From Gallionella sp. UBA4737 (GTDB lineage: Bacteria; Pseudomonadota; Gammaproteobacteria; Burkholderiales; Gallionellaceae), in assembly GCA_002403995.1 (NCBI GenBank), contig DHIV01000089.1, forward strand, positions 1 through 11,797: DNA of 11,797 bases, given 5' to 3'. How positions within the stretch are numbered: position 1 is the first letter of the stretch; each line of letters opens with the position of its first letter. Made by a program: the position numbers and the translations under genes. Positions 1-5,642 of this stretch are shown piece after piece. Under the pieces are notes generated by a model. It had not been told where the DNA came from and did not search any database. It worked only from the letters and a program-made list of their open reading frames with translations.

Positions 1-228
1 CTCATTTACTCCCTCATTTACTCCGCCACGCTGCGCAAACGTGACCATCACGCCACCTGCAAATTCTTTGATTTCGAAATCAATTTCGGGGTAGTCGCGC
101 AATGCTTTGCGAATGCGGATGAAGCCGCTACCATATTTCTCGATGCTACCAGTAAGGTAAAAGCCTTCGGCAACCAATTTGTTGCGCAGGCTGGAGCGAT
201 AGTTGTCGGCCTGAATGTCAGCTACGCT
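1..228 (-). pseudogene. C-terminal fragment of an AlbA_2/HATPase_c_4-type (RecG-like) transcriptional regulator
   Basis: This is the downstream half of the chimeric frame. It holds DNYRSSLRNKL, EGFYLTGSIEKYGSGF and RIRKALRDYPEIDFEIKE, then a GGVMVTF strand and GVNEGVNE. The GVNE units are encoded by a perfect 12-bp tandem repeat at 1-24. In intact proteins of this class, as I recall them, an N-terminal AlbA_2 DNA-binding domain precedes this region and a GVN-rich linker leads to a winged helix. Here the N-terminal domain is missing. The winged helix, if present, lies beyond the window start. Assignment is by motif recall, not by search. Confidence 0.6.
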
Positions 229-510
229 GATGCGGCTCAGGATTTTCAGCAGCGTGGACTTGCCTGCGCCGTTGCGGCCGATGATGCCGACCCGGTCACC
301 CTGTTGAATGTCAAAGCTGACATCCTTGAGCGCCCAGAACTCTTCGTGGGTTGGATCATTTTCCGGAGCGGCAAAAGGATGAGTCAGTTTATGGGTGAAA
401 CGCTTGGCGCCTTCCGTCAGCACATCGCGCAACGCGGTATAGCGCTCCTGCTTCTGGTGGCCGATGATGTATTTCTTCGAGAGGTTCTCGACGCTGATAA
501 CCGATGACAT
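1..510 (-). CDS. Chimeric ORF: N-terminus of Wzt-type polysaccharide ABC ATPase joined in frame to C-terminus of AlbA_2/RecG-like regulator (runs off window)
   Basis: Reading from ATG at 510 on the minus strand gives at least 170 codons without a stop, open at the window edge. Residues 1-93 match the start of polysaccharide-export ATPases (Wzt/KpsT/TagH type): a beta strand VISVENLSKKY, the insert typical of this family, ALKDVSFDI, then Walker A GRNGAGKST at 78-86 and LLKILSRI. A normal protein continues with TEPTSGRI and later carries the Q-loop, the ABC signature, Walker B and the H-loop; none of these follow. From about residue 95 the sequence instead reads ISVADIQADNYRSSLRNKL, then FYLTGSIEKYGSGFIRIRKAL, a pattern I recognise from the C-terminal half of AlbA_2/HATPase_c_4 transcriptional regulators, ending in GVNE repeats. 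The ATPase half cannot hydrolyse ATP by itself. It lies 163 bp downstream of the permease gene. The join may be a genomic deletion or an assembly error. Confidence 0.75.
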   Translation of the reverse strand, partial: MSSVISVENLSKKYIIGHQKQERYTALRDVLTEGAKRFTHKLTHPFAAPENDPTHEEFWALKDVSFDIQQGDRVGIIGRNGAGKSTLLKILSRISVADIQADNYRSSLRNKLVAEGFYLTGSIEKYGSGFIRIRKALRDYPEIDFEIKEFAGGVMVTFAQRGGVNEGVNE

Positions 511-520
511 CAGGGTGCCT

Positions 521-664
521 CTAAAAATTCAAATACTGCCATTCCCGCGAAAGCGGGAATCCAGCGGTTTTCTCTAACATACCTTTTGGCCTTGTCCCCC
601 GCGTCGCGAGGGAGCTCTTTTGATGGACTGGATTCCCGCTTTCGCGGGAATGACGAATTTTTAG
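521..664. repeat. Composite inverted repeat with two ATTCCC-N8-GGGAAT (dRS3-like) palindromes
   Basis: A 20-bp palindrome ATTCCC-GCGAAAGC-GGGAAT lies at 541-560 and its reverse complement ATTCCC-GCTTTCGC-GGGAAT at 632-651. The outermost ends also match in inverted orientation: CTAAAAATTC at 521-530 and GAATTTTTAG at 655-664. The adjacent bases (CATTCCC... and ...GGGAATCCAG) are shared too. The unit has the ATTCCC-N8-GGGAAT form of neisserial dRS3 repeats and of similar repeats in other beta- and gammaproteobacteria. The whole resembles a small non-coding mobile element with terminal inverted repeats. It occupies the gap between the permease gene and the chimeric ATPase frame. Confidence 0.75.
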
Positions 665-673
665 GGTTATCCA

Positions 674-1504
674 TCAGATCACGTCCGCAAAGGTTTTTTC
701 CGTTTTACGGAAGTAGTAGATCCCGGTGATCAGTATCACCAGGACCAGAGAAAGAGAGAGAAAGAATCCCGGCCAGTAGAGCTGGGTATTGCCCCCCAGT
801 ATCGCCCAGCGGAAACCATCGATCACGCCGACCATCGGGTTGATGGAATAGAGCAGCCGCCACTTTTCAGGGACGATGTTGCTGCTGAATCCGACCGGTG
901 AGATGTAGAGCCCGAACTGAACCACGAAAGGGACGATGATGCGGAAATCGCGGTATTTCACGTTGAGAGCCGCGATCCACAATCCCGCACCCATCGCGGC
1001 GGCAAAGGCCACAAAAATGAACAGGGGCAGGGTCAGCATGCGCAGGTTGGGCGCGAACCCGTACCAGATCATCAGTCCCACCAGGATGATTCCCGAAATA
1101 AAAAAGTCCGCGAAGCTGACGATCACCGCACTGGCAGGAACAACCAGACGCGGGAAGTACACCTTTGAGATCATCCCGGCATTGCTGATCAGGCTATCGC
1201 CGGCGCCGCTGAAGGCGCTGGAAAAAAATTGCCAGGGCAACAGGGCCGCAAAGACCAGGATAGGATAGGGCACACCTTCGGAAGGCAGTTTCGCCAGTTT
1301 GCTGAACACTAAAGTAAACACCAGCATGGTGATCAATGGGCGGCCCAGGGCCCACACGATGCCGATGACGGTTTGCTTGTAGCGCACCAGGATATCGCGC
1401 CAGGCCAGGAAGAAAAACAATTCGCGGTAGCGCCACAGGTCGCGCCAGTAATGGCGCTCTGCCCTGCCCGCTTCGATAACGAGTGTAGCCTGATGGGTTG
1501 TCAT
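674..1504 (-). CDS. wzm: ABC-2 type polysaccharide export permease (Wzm family)
   Basis: This 276-residue inner membrane protein would form the channel that moves a lipid-linked polysaccharide (O-antigen or capsule type) across the cytoplasmic membrane, powered by a Wzt-type ATPase. The N-terminus carries the amphipathic segment common to the family (WRYRELFFFLAWRDILVRYKQTVIGIVWALGRPL). About six hydrophobic segments follow: roughly 52-70, 82-100, 125-150, 158-180, 190-212 and 243-265. The stretch YISPVGFSSNIVPEKWRLLYSINPMVGVIDGFRWAILG is the typical C-terminal signature. Length is normal. The gene starts 5 nt after the stop of the regulator gene, so the two are probably co-transcribed. Its expected ATPase partner downstream is truncated, so function in this strain may depend on an ATPase encoded elsewhere. 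Confidence 0.9.
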   Translation of the reverse strand: MTTHQATLVIEAGRAERHYWRDLWRYRELFFFLAWRDILVRYKQTVIGIVWALGRPLITMLVFTLVFSKLAKLPSEGVPYPILVFAALLPWQFFSSAFSGAGDSLISNAGMISKVYFPRLVVPASAVIVSFADFFISGIILVGLMIWYGFAPNLRMLTLPLFIFVAFAAAMGAGLWIAALNVKYRDFRIIVPFVVQFGLYISPVGFSSNIVPEKWRLLYSINPMVGVIDGFRWAILGGNTQLYWPGFFLSLSLVLVILITGIYYFRKTEKTFADVI

Positions 1505-1509
1505 GAGAA

Positions 1510-1878
1510 TTATCTTGCCGCTTTTTTCGGGGAGGCTGCACCGGGTTGCCGCGCCTGAACTTGCACGGCCTCTTGTCGCAAACCTTTAATCTCTTTCGTT
1601 AACGCCTCATGCTCCGCGATCTTGATCTTGAGGAATTGCACGGTGATCCTGGCTTTTTCCTCTATGCCTCTCGGGGTCAGCAGGTAGGCGTAGCCCTTTT
1701 TGTTTTTGCTGTTGCGGAAATTATTGGCTTTCACCAACCCTTTTTCAATCAACGCCTGGATGCAATAGTTCACCCGCCCCAAGCTGATGCCCAGATCCCC
1801 GGCCAGTTCGCGCTGGCTGATCTCCGGATTGGCTTCCAGTCGTTTCAGGATTTTGTAGCGGTATTCGTCGCTTAACAT
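1510..1878 (-). CDS. MarR-family EPS-associated transcriptional regulator
   Basis: A winged-helix DNA-binding protein of the small MarR-type family found at the head of exopolysaccharide loci. From ATG at 1878 it has 122 residues: MLSDEYRYKILKRLE, helix-turn-helix ISQRELAGDLGISLGRVNYCIQALIEKGLV, a wing rich in Lys and Asn (FRNSKNKKGYAYLLT), then a charged, probably coiled-coil helix to about residue 105 and an Ala/Pro/Lys tail. An upstream in-frame ATG at 1911 would add 11 residues, but it overlaps the palindromic operator and has no ribosome binding site. I prefer 1878 because homologues begin close to LSDE; the AAGGA upstream is rather distant. It stops 5 nt before wzm. The palindromes at its promoter suggest autoregulation. 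Confidence 0.85.
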   Translation of the reverse strand: MLSDEYRYKILKRLEANPEISQRELAGDLGISLGRVNYCIQALIEKGLVKANNFRNSKNKKGYAYLLTPRGIEEKARITVQFLKIKIAEHEALTKEIKGLRQEAVQVQARQPGAASPKKAAR

Positions 1879-1900
1879 GGCAGTGCCGTTCGTCCTTAAT

Positions 1901-1934
1901 CGTTCAATCATTGAACGTGTTCAGCAATTGAACG
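1901..1934. promoter_or_regulatory. Operator-like pair of inverted repeats upstream of the MarR-type gene
   Basis: CGTTCAA-TCA-TTGAACG (1901-1917) is a perfect 7-bp inverted repeat. It is followed at once by GTTCA-GCAAT-TGAAC (1919-1933), a second inverted repeat with the same half-site TTGAAC. Two adjacent dyads with a shared half-site, placed over the predicted -10 and start of the regulator gene, fit binding of two MarR-type dimers. The role is inferred from position and symmetry. Confidence 0.6.
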
Positions 1935-1955
1935 ATAAATACGCTATTAAGTCAA
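1927..1955 (-). promoter_or_regulatory. Candidate sigma-70 promoter for the regulator-wzm operon
   Basis: On the minus strand TTGACT (1950-1955) is followed by a 17-bp spacer and TTCAAT (1927-1932). The -35 is close to consensus; the -10 matches at four of six positions and overlaps the operator dyads. This would let the regulator block RNA polymerase directly. Confidence 0.4.
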
Positions 1956-1962
1956 GTTAGAG

Positions 1963-2100
1963 ACAGGTAAAAGATGCAAGAGGCAAGATACAAGGAAAAC
2001 CAGGGGCAAGAGACAAGGGAAAATCAGAGGCAAGGTTCAAGAGGAAAGAGGCAAGGGGGAAGGGGGAAGGGGCAAGACAAAAGCAGAGCGGTTCAAGGTT
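1963..2100. repeat. CAAG-type degenerate heptad repeat island (regulator-vapC gap)
   Basis: A purine-rich stretch made of variants of CAAGRNN (GCAAGAG, GCAAGAT, ACAAGGA, GCAAGGT, TCAAGAG and others). It contains AAAAGCAG at 2079-2086, a shortened form of the core shared with the other islands. A 33-bp block at 2025-2057 recurs at 2865-2897 with one mismatch. The left end lies close to the regulator promoter and the right end overlaps the stop codon of vapC. No gene is visible in it. Confidence 0.75.
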
Positions 2101-2503
2101 TCGCCCAGTTCTCGATTTTCAGTCCCGCCACTCGCTTGAACTCGCGTTCGTTGTTGGTGACGAGTATCCATCCCTCGGCTTTGGCATGGGCAGCGATCCA
2201 TAGGTCGTTGTTACCGATCGTTTGGCCGGCTTGCTCAAGCTTTGCACGAATCTTTCCATATTGTTGTGCGGCCGCGTTGTTTATCGGCATCACTTGTATT
2301 GCATTGGTCAATTGCTCGATCGCGGTGGATGCCTTTTTGGGAAACTGGCTTTTCTCCGCACCGTGACGCAATTCGCCCAATGTAATTGCCGACATGGCCA
2401 GCTCCTCTGTCGTATGTCGCTCGAACCGCTCACGCACGGCAGGCGGATTGTGTTTGGTGATGTAGATACAAATGTTGGTATCCAGCAAATAACGCACGGG
2501 CAT
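2093..2503 (-). CDS. vapC: VapC-type PIN-domain ribonuclease toxin
   Basis: A 136-residue PIN-domain endoribonuclease, the toxin of a type II toxin-antitoxin pair; family members cleave tRNA or rRNA in a Mg2+-dependent way. The acidic catalytic set is visible: Asp8 in LLDTNICIYI, Glu44 in TLGELRHG, Asp100 in NNDLWIAAHA, and the TNNERE segment at 116-121. Length is typical. It begins at ATG 2503, sharing one base with the antitoxin stop (TGATG), which indicates translational coupling. The reading frame ends ...IENWAKP with its TGA formed by the first CTTGAACC unit of the adjacent repeat island. A diverged copy of its last codons lies at 2942-2977. Confidence 0.93.
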   Translation of the reverse strand: MPVRYLLDTNICIYITKHNPPAVRERFERHTTEELAMSAITLGELRHGAEKSQFPKKASTAIEQLTNAIQVMPINNAAAQQYGKIRAKLEQAGQTIGNNDLWIAAHAKAEGWILVTNNEREFKRVAGLKIENWAKP

Positions 2504-2736
2504 CAGAGCGATTCCCGTTGCTGAGGAGGGGTATCGTTTCGCTCTTCAGCGAACAGGTCTTTGGGCAAGCTGGCTAATGCGTCAAATATCATCGACGCAT
2601 TAGCAGGCTTCGCACGCAGCACAATTTCATCACCGCGACGAAATATCTCCACCTGCTCCGCTTCAAAGCGAAACTTCTTGGGTAACCGGACAGCCTGGCT
2701 ATTTCCTGATTTGAATACGCGCGCATAAGACATCAT
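2503..2736 (-). CDS. vapB: VapB-type antitoxin (AbrB/SpoVT swapped-hairpin)
   Basis: This antitoxin of about 77 residues neutralises VapC and usually binds its own promoter. Residues 2-45 (SYARVFKSGNSQAVRLPKKFRFEAEQVEIFRRGDEIVLRAK) form the AbrB-like DNA-binding domain with the family hallmark SGNSQAVRLPK. The C-terminal stretch (MIFDALASLPKDLFAEERND) is the expected toxin-binding tail. Two consecutive ATG codons (2736 and 2733) follow an AAGGAG ribosome binding site; either can serve, and a TTG at 2739 is less likely. It precedes vapC with a one-base overlap, the usual antitoxin-first order. The palindromic AT-rich sequence upstream is the likely autoregulatory operator. Confidence 0.93.
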   Translation of the reverse strand: MMSYARVFKSGNSQAVRLPKKFRFEAEQVEIFRRGDEIVLRAKPANASMIFDALASLPKDLFAEERNDTPPQQRESL

Positions 2737-2750
2737 CAATCTCCTTTATA

Positions 2751-2765
2751 TATACATAAAGTATA
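2751..2765. promoter_or_regulatory. Candidate vapBC operator/promoter
   Basis: TATAC-ATAAA-GTATA is an inverted repeat 15-30 bp upstream of vapB. On the minus strand it includes a TATACT that could be a -10 element. AbrB-type antitoxins commonly bind such AT-rich dyads overlapping their own promoter. Confidence 0.45.
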
Positions 2766-2838
2766 CACATATAAGAAGATGCAATCCAGCCCGGTTGAAT
2801 ATTCCGGATTCCTAATCCCACTTCCTCGGTGAACAAAT

Positions 2839-2949
2839 AAGGTTCAAGGAGAAAGGGAGAAAAACAGAGGCAAGATTCAAGAGGAAAGAGGCAAGGGAAA
2901 AGCAGAAGCAGGATTCAGGATGCAAGGGACAAGGGAAAGGTTCAGGGTT
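2839..2949. repeat. CAAG-type heptad repeat island (right of vapBC)
   Basis: A second purine-rich island with GCAAGAT, TCAAGAG, GCAAGGG, GCAAGGG and ACAAGGG units. The AAAAGCAGAAG motif at 2898-2908 equals the reverse complement of the core CTTCTGCTTTT found at 8524-8534. Its 2865-2897 block matches 2025-2057 at 32 of 33 positions, so near-identical islands flank vapBC in direct orientation. The gene-free stretch 2737-3085 holds, in order from left to right, the vapBC promoter, this island, the vapC remnant and about 110 bp in which I see only a minor hairpin (CCAGT-N5-ACTGG, 3034-3048). Confidence 0.75.
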
Positions 2950-2977
2950 TCGCCCAGTTTTCAATTTCCAGTCCCGC
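2942..2977 (-). pseudogene. Remnant of the 3' end of a second vapC
   Basis: The 38 bp at 2940-2977 match the end of vapC (2091-2128) at 34 positions. Translated in the same frame the remnant reads AGLEIENWAKP and stop, against AGLKIENWAKP and stop in the intact gene. Three of the four differences are silent and one changes Lys to Glu, which fits a diverged coding paralogue rather than random similarity. Like the intact copy, it runs straight into a heptad island. No further PIN-domain sequence is recognisable upstream. Confidence 0.65.
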
Positions 2978-3085
2978 TCCTACATCTGCTACAGACTTTT
3001 CACGGGTAGCAGGTAGCTGCGGGAGACTTGTAACCAGTTGAAGACTGGATAAGATCGTCACCGCCGCGGGTGTGTAATGTTTGCG

Positions 3086-3565
3086 TTACGCCCAGCCGCG
3101 CCTTTCTATCTCGGCAATCATTTTGTTGGCAGCGGAAATAAGCGCGGGCACAAAAGCATGGCCGGTTTGCAGCGCGCTGGTCAGCACGACCGGGTCTTCA
3201 ACATATTCGTGAACCATCTGGTTTCTGAGGTTACGAATGGTTATCCATTCGTCAGCAGATTTGATCAGCCCCAAGCGTTCTGCCCGGTCAAGGTTGTCGA
3301 TGACGGCGGATGTTTTTTCACCCAGGGCATCCAGGAGCAAGGGCAACAACTTGTCGCCCGCGGTGTCTTGCAGGCGGCCAAACCTGCCGACGAAGGCTTC
3401 CACCTGCTCTGCCAGGTCGAAGTCTGCTTCAAGGCGGGCTGCTTGTTCCAGAGTGAATGATTTTCCAAACAGGCGCTGGTCTGTGGTGGTGAGGTGTTGG
3501 CATTCTTTGCGCACGACTCGCGCCAAAAATTTCAGGCGCAACGCGATCCCGGGTTCCAGTGTCAT
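3086..3565 (-). CDS. hepT: HepT-like HEPN-domain toxin of an MntA/HepT module
   Basis: A 159-residue, mostly helical protein with the HEPN ribonuclease motif RX4HXY: Arg114-NQMV-His119-Glu-Tyr121. In characterised type VII systems the HEPN toxin cleaves RNA and is silenced when the MntA nucleotidyltransferase adenylylates the Tyr of this motif. Helical segments rich in Leu/Ala surround the motif (about 5-25, 45-65, 70-95, 105-122 and 128-155). Its start overlaps the stop of the nucleotidyltransferase gene by 4 bp (ATGA), the order and coupling expected for the pair. It is a little longer than the classical HepT of about 140 residues, and the N-terminal 40 residues are not diagnostic. The gene could also be annotated simply as a HEPN-domain protein. 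Confidence 0.75.
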   Translation of the reverse strand: MTLEPGIALRLKFLARVVRKECQHLTTTDQRLFGKSFTLEQAARLEADFDLAEQVEAFVGRFGRLQDTAGDKLLPLLLDALGEKTSAVIDNLDRAERLGLIKSADEWITIRNLRNQMVHEYVEDPVVLTSALQTGHAFVPALISAANKMIAEIERRGWA

Positions 3566-3861
3566 AGCAATTTCCCCTCTTGAAATGCAATATCGTGGAT
3601 AGGCAAGCGCATGAGGTTGGGTGCGCTGAGCAGCACATCTACCTTGCGGCCATTCATGGCGCGCGACACCAGTCCGGCCAACTGCGCGGCCATGAGCGCA
3701 GGGTTGTCCACGGATTCCGTCAGTTCAAGCATGAGGTCAAGGTCTCCCCCGTGCGCAGTGTCGTCGAGCCTTGAGCCGAACACCCGCACGCGGGATTGGT
3801 TTCCCGCCACCTGTTTGGCGAGTTGGCGAATAGTCTGGATTTGATTGTCAGTCAGGCGCAT
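3562..3861 (-). CDS. mntA: MntA-like minimal nucleotidyltransferase antitoxin
   Basis: A 99-residue minimal nucleotidyltransferase of the pol-beta superfamily. The catalytic signature is intact: Gly29-Ser30, nine residues, then Asp40-Leu-Asp42 (FGSRLDDTAHGGDLDLML), with the third acidic residue at Asp75 in GRKVDVLL. Family members of this size act as antitoxins by transferring AMP onto the partner HEPN protein. The start at ATG 3861 gives the compact family length; a TTG at 3876 would add five residues. No strong ribosome binding site is seen for either. It overlaps hepT by 4 bp. Confidence 0.8.
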   Translation of the reverse strand: MRLTDNQIQTIRQLAKQVAGNQSRVRVFGSRLDDTAHGGDLDLMLELTESVDNPALMAAQLAGLVSRAMNGRKVDVLLSAPNLMRLPIHDIAFQEGKLL

Positions 3862-3983
3862 GGTTTTTGAAATCAATTCGAATCATTTTTGGCAGGCTAT
3901 ACCCAAGCTCGTATCTGGATTTCGGTGGCCACTATATCATTACACCGTTTGCCCTGATGCTTCGCCAAGCTCAATTCAAATGG

Positions 3984-4024
3984 ATTTCCCTCTCCCCAAC
4001 CCTCTCCCTCGCGGGGAAAGGGAA
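3984..4024. repeat. CCCTCTCCCC-type palindromic element
   Basis: TTCCCTCTCCCC (3986-3997) pairs with GGGGAAAGGGAA (4013-4024) at 11 of 12 positions around CCCTCTCCCTCGC. This is a widespread type of repetitive palindrome in proteobacteria. There is no T-tract in either direction, so it is not a classical terminator, though it could act as an mRNA processing or attenuation site between rfbC and mntA. A related element lies inside gmd. The rest of the 194-bp gap shows nothing else. Confidence 0.6.
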
Positions 4025-4055
4025 TCTTGTTCGATCACAAATGTGAACGGATTGA

Positions 4056-4601
4056 TCAGGCGAACAGCTCAGCTTCGGCCAGGGTTTTGCCTTGCGCATC
4101 CTTAGCGGAAACCATGGGCGCGGCCTGCAGCTTCCAGTCTATCGCCAGCGCCGGGTCATCCCAACGTATGCAGCGTTCGTGCTCGGGGAACCAGTAATCG
4201 GTGGTCTTGTATAAGAACTCTGCGCTCTCGGTAAGGACACAGAACCCGTGCGCGAAGCCTTCCGGTATCCACATCATGAGTTTGTTCCCGGCGGACAATT
4301 CCTGTGCGACGTGTTTCCCGAAGGTCGGCGAATTCTTGCGGATATCCACCACGACATCAAGCACCGCGCCCTGCACCACGCGCACCAGTTTTGCTTGCGG
4401 GTGCTGGATCTGATAATGCAATCCGCGCAGCACGTTTTGAACTGAGCGCGAATGGTTGTCCTGCACGAAGTCGACATCGCGTCCGGTCAGTTCGGCAAAC
4501 CTGCGCCGGTTGAAACTTTCAAAAAAGAAGCCTCGATCATCACCGAACACTTTGGGCTCGATGATCAGCAGGCCGGGGATGGCGGTATGGATCAGTTTCA
4601 T
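4056..4601 (-). CDS. rfbC: dTDP-4-dehydrorhamnose 3,5-epimerase
   Basis: This cytoplasmic cupin enzyme epimerises C3 and C5 of dTDP-4-keto-6-deoxyglucose, the third step of dTDP-L-rhamnose synthesis. The 181-residue length is normal. Recognisable blocks are PKVFGDDRGFFFESFN (16-31), the catalytic His62 in VLRGLHYQIQHPQAKLVRV, VVVDIRKNSPTFGKH, WIPEGFAHGF (111-120) and EFLYKTTDYW (128-137), which contains the catalytic Tyr region. Its ATG overlaps the rfbA stop by 4 bp (ATGA), so the two are translationally coupled. The dehydratase (rfbB) and reductase (rfbD) that complete the pathway are not in the window. Confidence 0.96.
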   Translation of the reverse strand: MKLIHTAIPGLLIIEPKVFGDDRGFFFESFNRRRFAELTGRDVDFVQDNHSRSVQNVLRGLHYQIQHPQAKLVRVVQGAVLDVVVDIRKNSPTFGKHVAQELSAGNKLMMWIPEGFAHGFCVLTESAEFLYKTTDYWFPEHERCIRWDDPALAIDWKLQAAPMVSAKDAQGKTLAEAELFA

Positions 4602-5500
4602 CCCGGCAGGTTCTTATCCCTGAGCACCCCCATCAGGTAGGCGCCATAGCCGCTCTTGAGCAGCGGCGCGGCGAGCTTTTCCAGTTGCGCGGCATCGATA
4701 AATCCCAAGTGATAGGCGATCTCTTCCGGGCAGGCGATCTTGAGTCCCTGGCGATGTTCGATGGTCTGGATGAACTGGCTGGCTTCGAGCAATGATTCGT
4801 GCGTGCCGGTATCCAGCCATGCATAGCCGCGCCCCATGATCTCGACGGACAGGTCATTGCGATGCAGATAGATGCGATTGACATCGGTGATCTCCAGTTC
4901 GCCGCGCGCGGAGGGTTTGAGGTTGGCGGCGATGTCCACGACGCTATTGTCGTAAAAGTACAGGCCGGTGACGGCATAGTTGGACTTGGGCTTGGCGGGT
5001 TTTTCTTCCAGCGAGATCGCGCGCCCATTCGCATCGAACTCCACCACCCCGTAACGTTCCGGGTCGCGCACATGATAGGCGAACACGGTCGCACCTGTTT
5101 TGCGCTGTGCCGCGTTGGCCAATTGATGCTGGAATGAATGCCCGTAAAAGATGTTGTCGCCCAACACCAGCGCGGAAGGGTGCTTGCCGATGAAATCGCG
5201 CCCGATGATGAAGGCCTGCGCCAGGCCTTCCGGCGCCGGTTGCACGGCATACTGCAGGTTCAGCCCCCACGCGCTGCCGTCGCCGAGCAATTGCTGGAAG
5301 CGCGGCGTGTCCTGCGGCGTGGAGATGATCAGGATGTCGCGTATCCCCGCCAGCATCAGCGTGGACAGGGGATAGTAGATCATCGGCTTGTCGTAGATGG
5401 GCAGCAGTTGTTTGGATACCGCCATGGTCACCGGATGCAGTCGCGTGCCGGAACCGCCGGCGAGGATGATGCCTTTTCTGGCAGACGGGGAAGGGTTCAT
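4598..5500 (-). CDS. rfbA: Glucose-1-phosphate thymidylyltransferase
   Basis: Joins glucose-1-phosphate and dTTP to give dTDP-glucose, the first step of dTDP-rhamnose synthesis. The 300-residue protein has the nucleotide-binding signature GGSGTRLHPVT (15-25), the following KQLLPIYDKPMIYYPLSTLMLAGI, the metal and nucleotide site LGDNIFYGH (113-121), EEKPAKPKSNYAVTGLYFYD, and the C-terminal GRGYAWLDTGTHESLLEASQFI. The ATG at 5500 is preceded by AAAGGA at good spacing. It is the upstream gene of a two-gene unit with rfbC. The first eight residues (NPSPSARK) are a common variable leader. Confidence 0.97.
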   Translation of the reverse strand: MNPSPSARKGIILAGGSGTRLHPVTMAVSKQLLPIYDKPMIYYPLSTLMLAGIRDILIISTPQDTPRFQQLLGDGSAWGLNLQYAVQPAPEGLAQAFIIGRDFIGKHPSALVLGDNIFYGHSFQHQLANAAQRKTGATVFAYHVRDPERYGVVEFDANGRAISLEEKPAKPKSNYAVTGLYFYDNSVVDIAANLKPSARGELEITDVNRIYLHRNDLSVEIMGRGYAWLDTGTHESLLEASQFIQTIEHRQGLKIACPEEIAYHLGFIDAAQLEKLAAPLLKSGYGAYLMGVLRDKNLPG

Positions 5501-5554
5501 GCCGCGTTTCCTTTATTGGGGATTGCATAATCAAAAGCTGCGCTTCCATATCTT

Positions 5555-5598
5555 GTAGGTCGGGCTTTGCCCGACGCGTCGGGCAAAGCCCGACCTAC
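5555..5598. repeat. 44-bp perfect palindrome made of two hairpins (REP-like)
   Basis: The 44 bases from 5555 to 5598 equal their own reverse complement. Each half also contains a short hairpin GTCGGGC-TTT-GCCCGAC (5559-5575 and 5578-5594). It lies in the 142-bp gap between fcl and rfbA. The GTAGGTCGGGCTTTGCCCGA type of unit is a common dispersed palindrome in betaproteobacteria. In RNA it could form one long stem or two short ones. Confidence 0.8.
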
Positions 5599-5642
5599 GG
5601 AAAATCGCACATGATCATAAATGATGCAAGGATCGGTAATTT

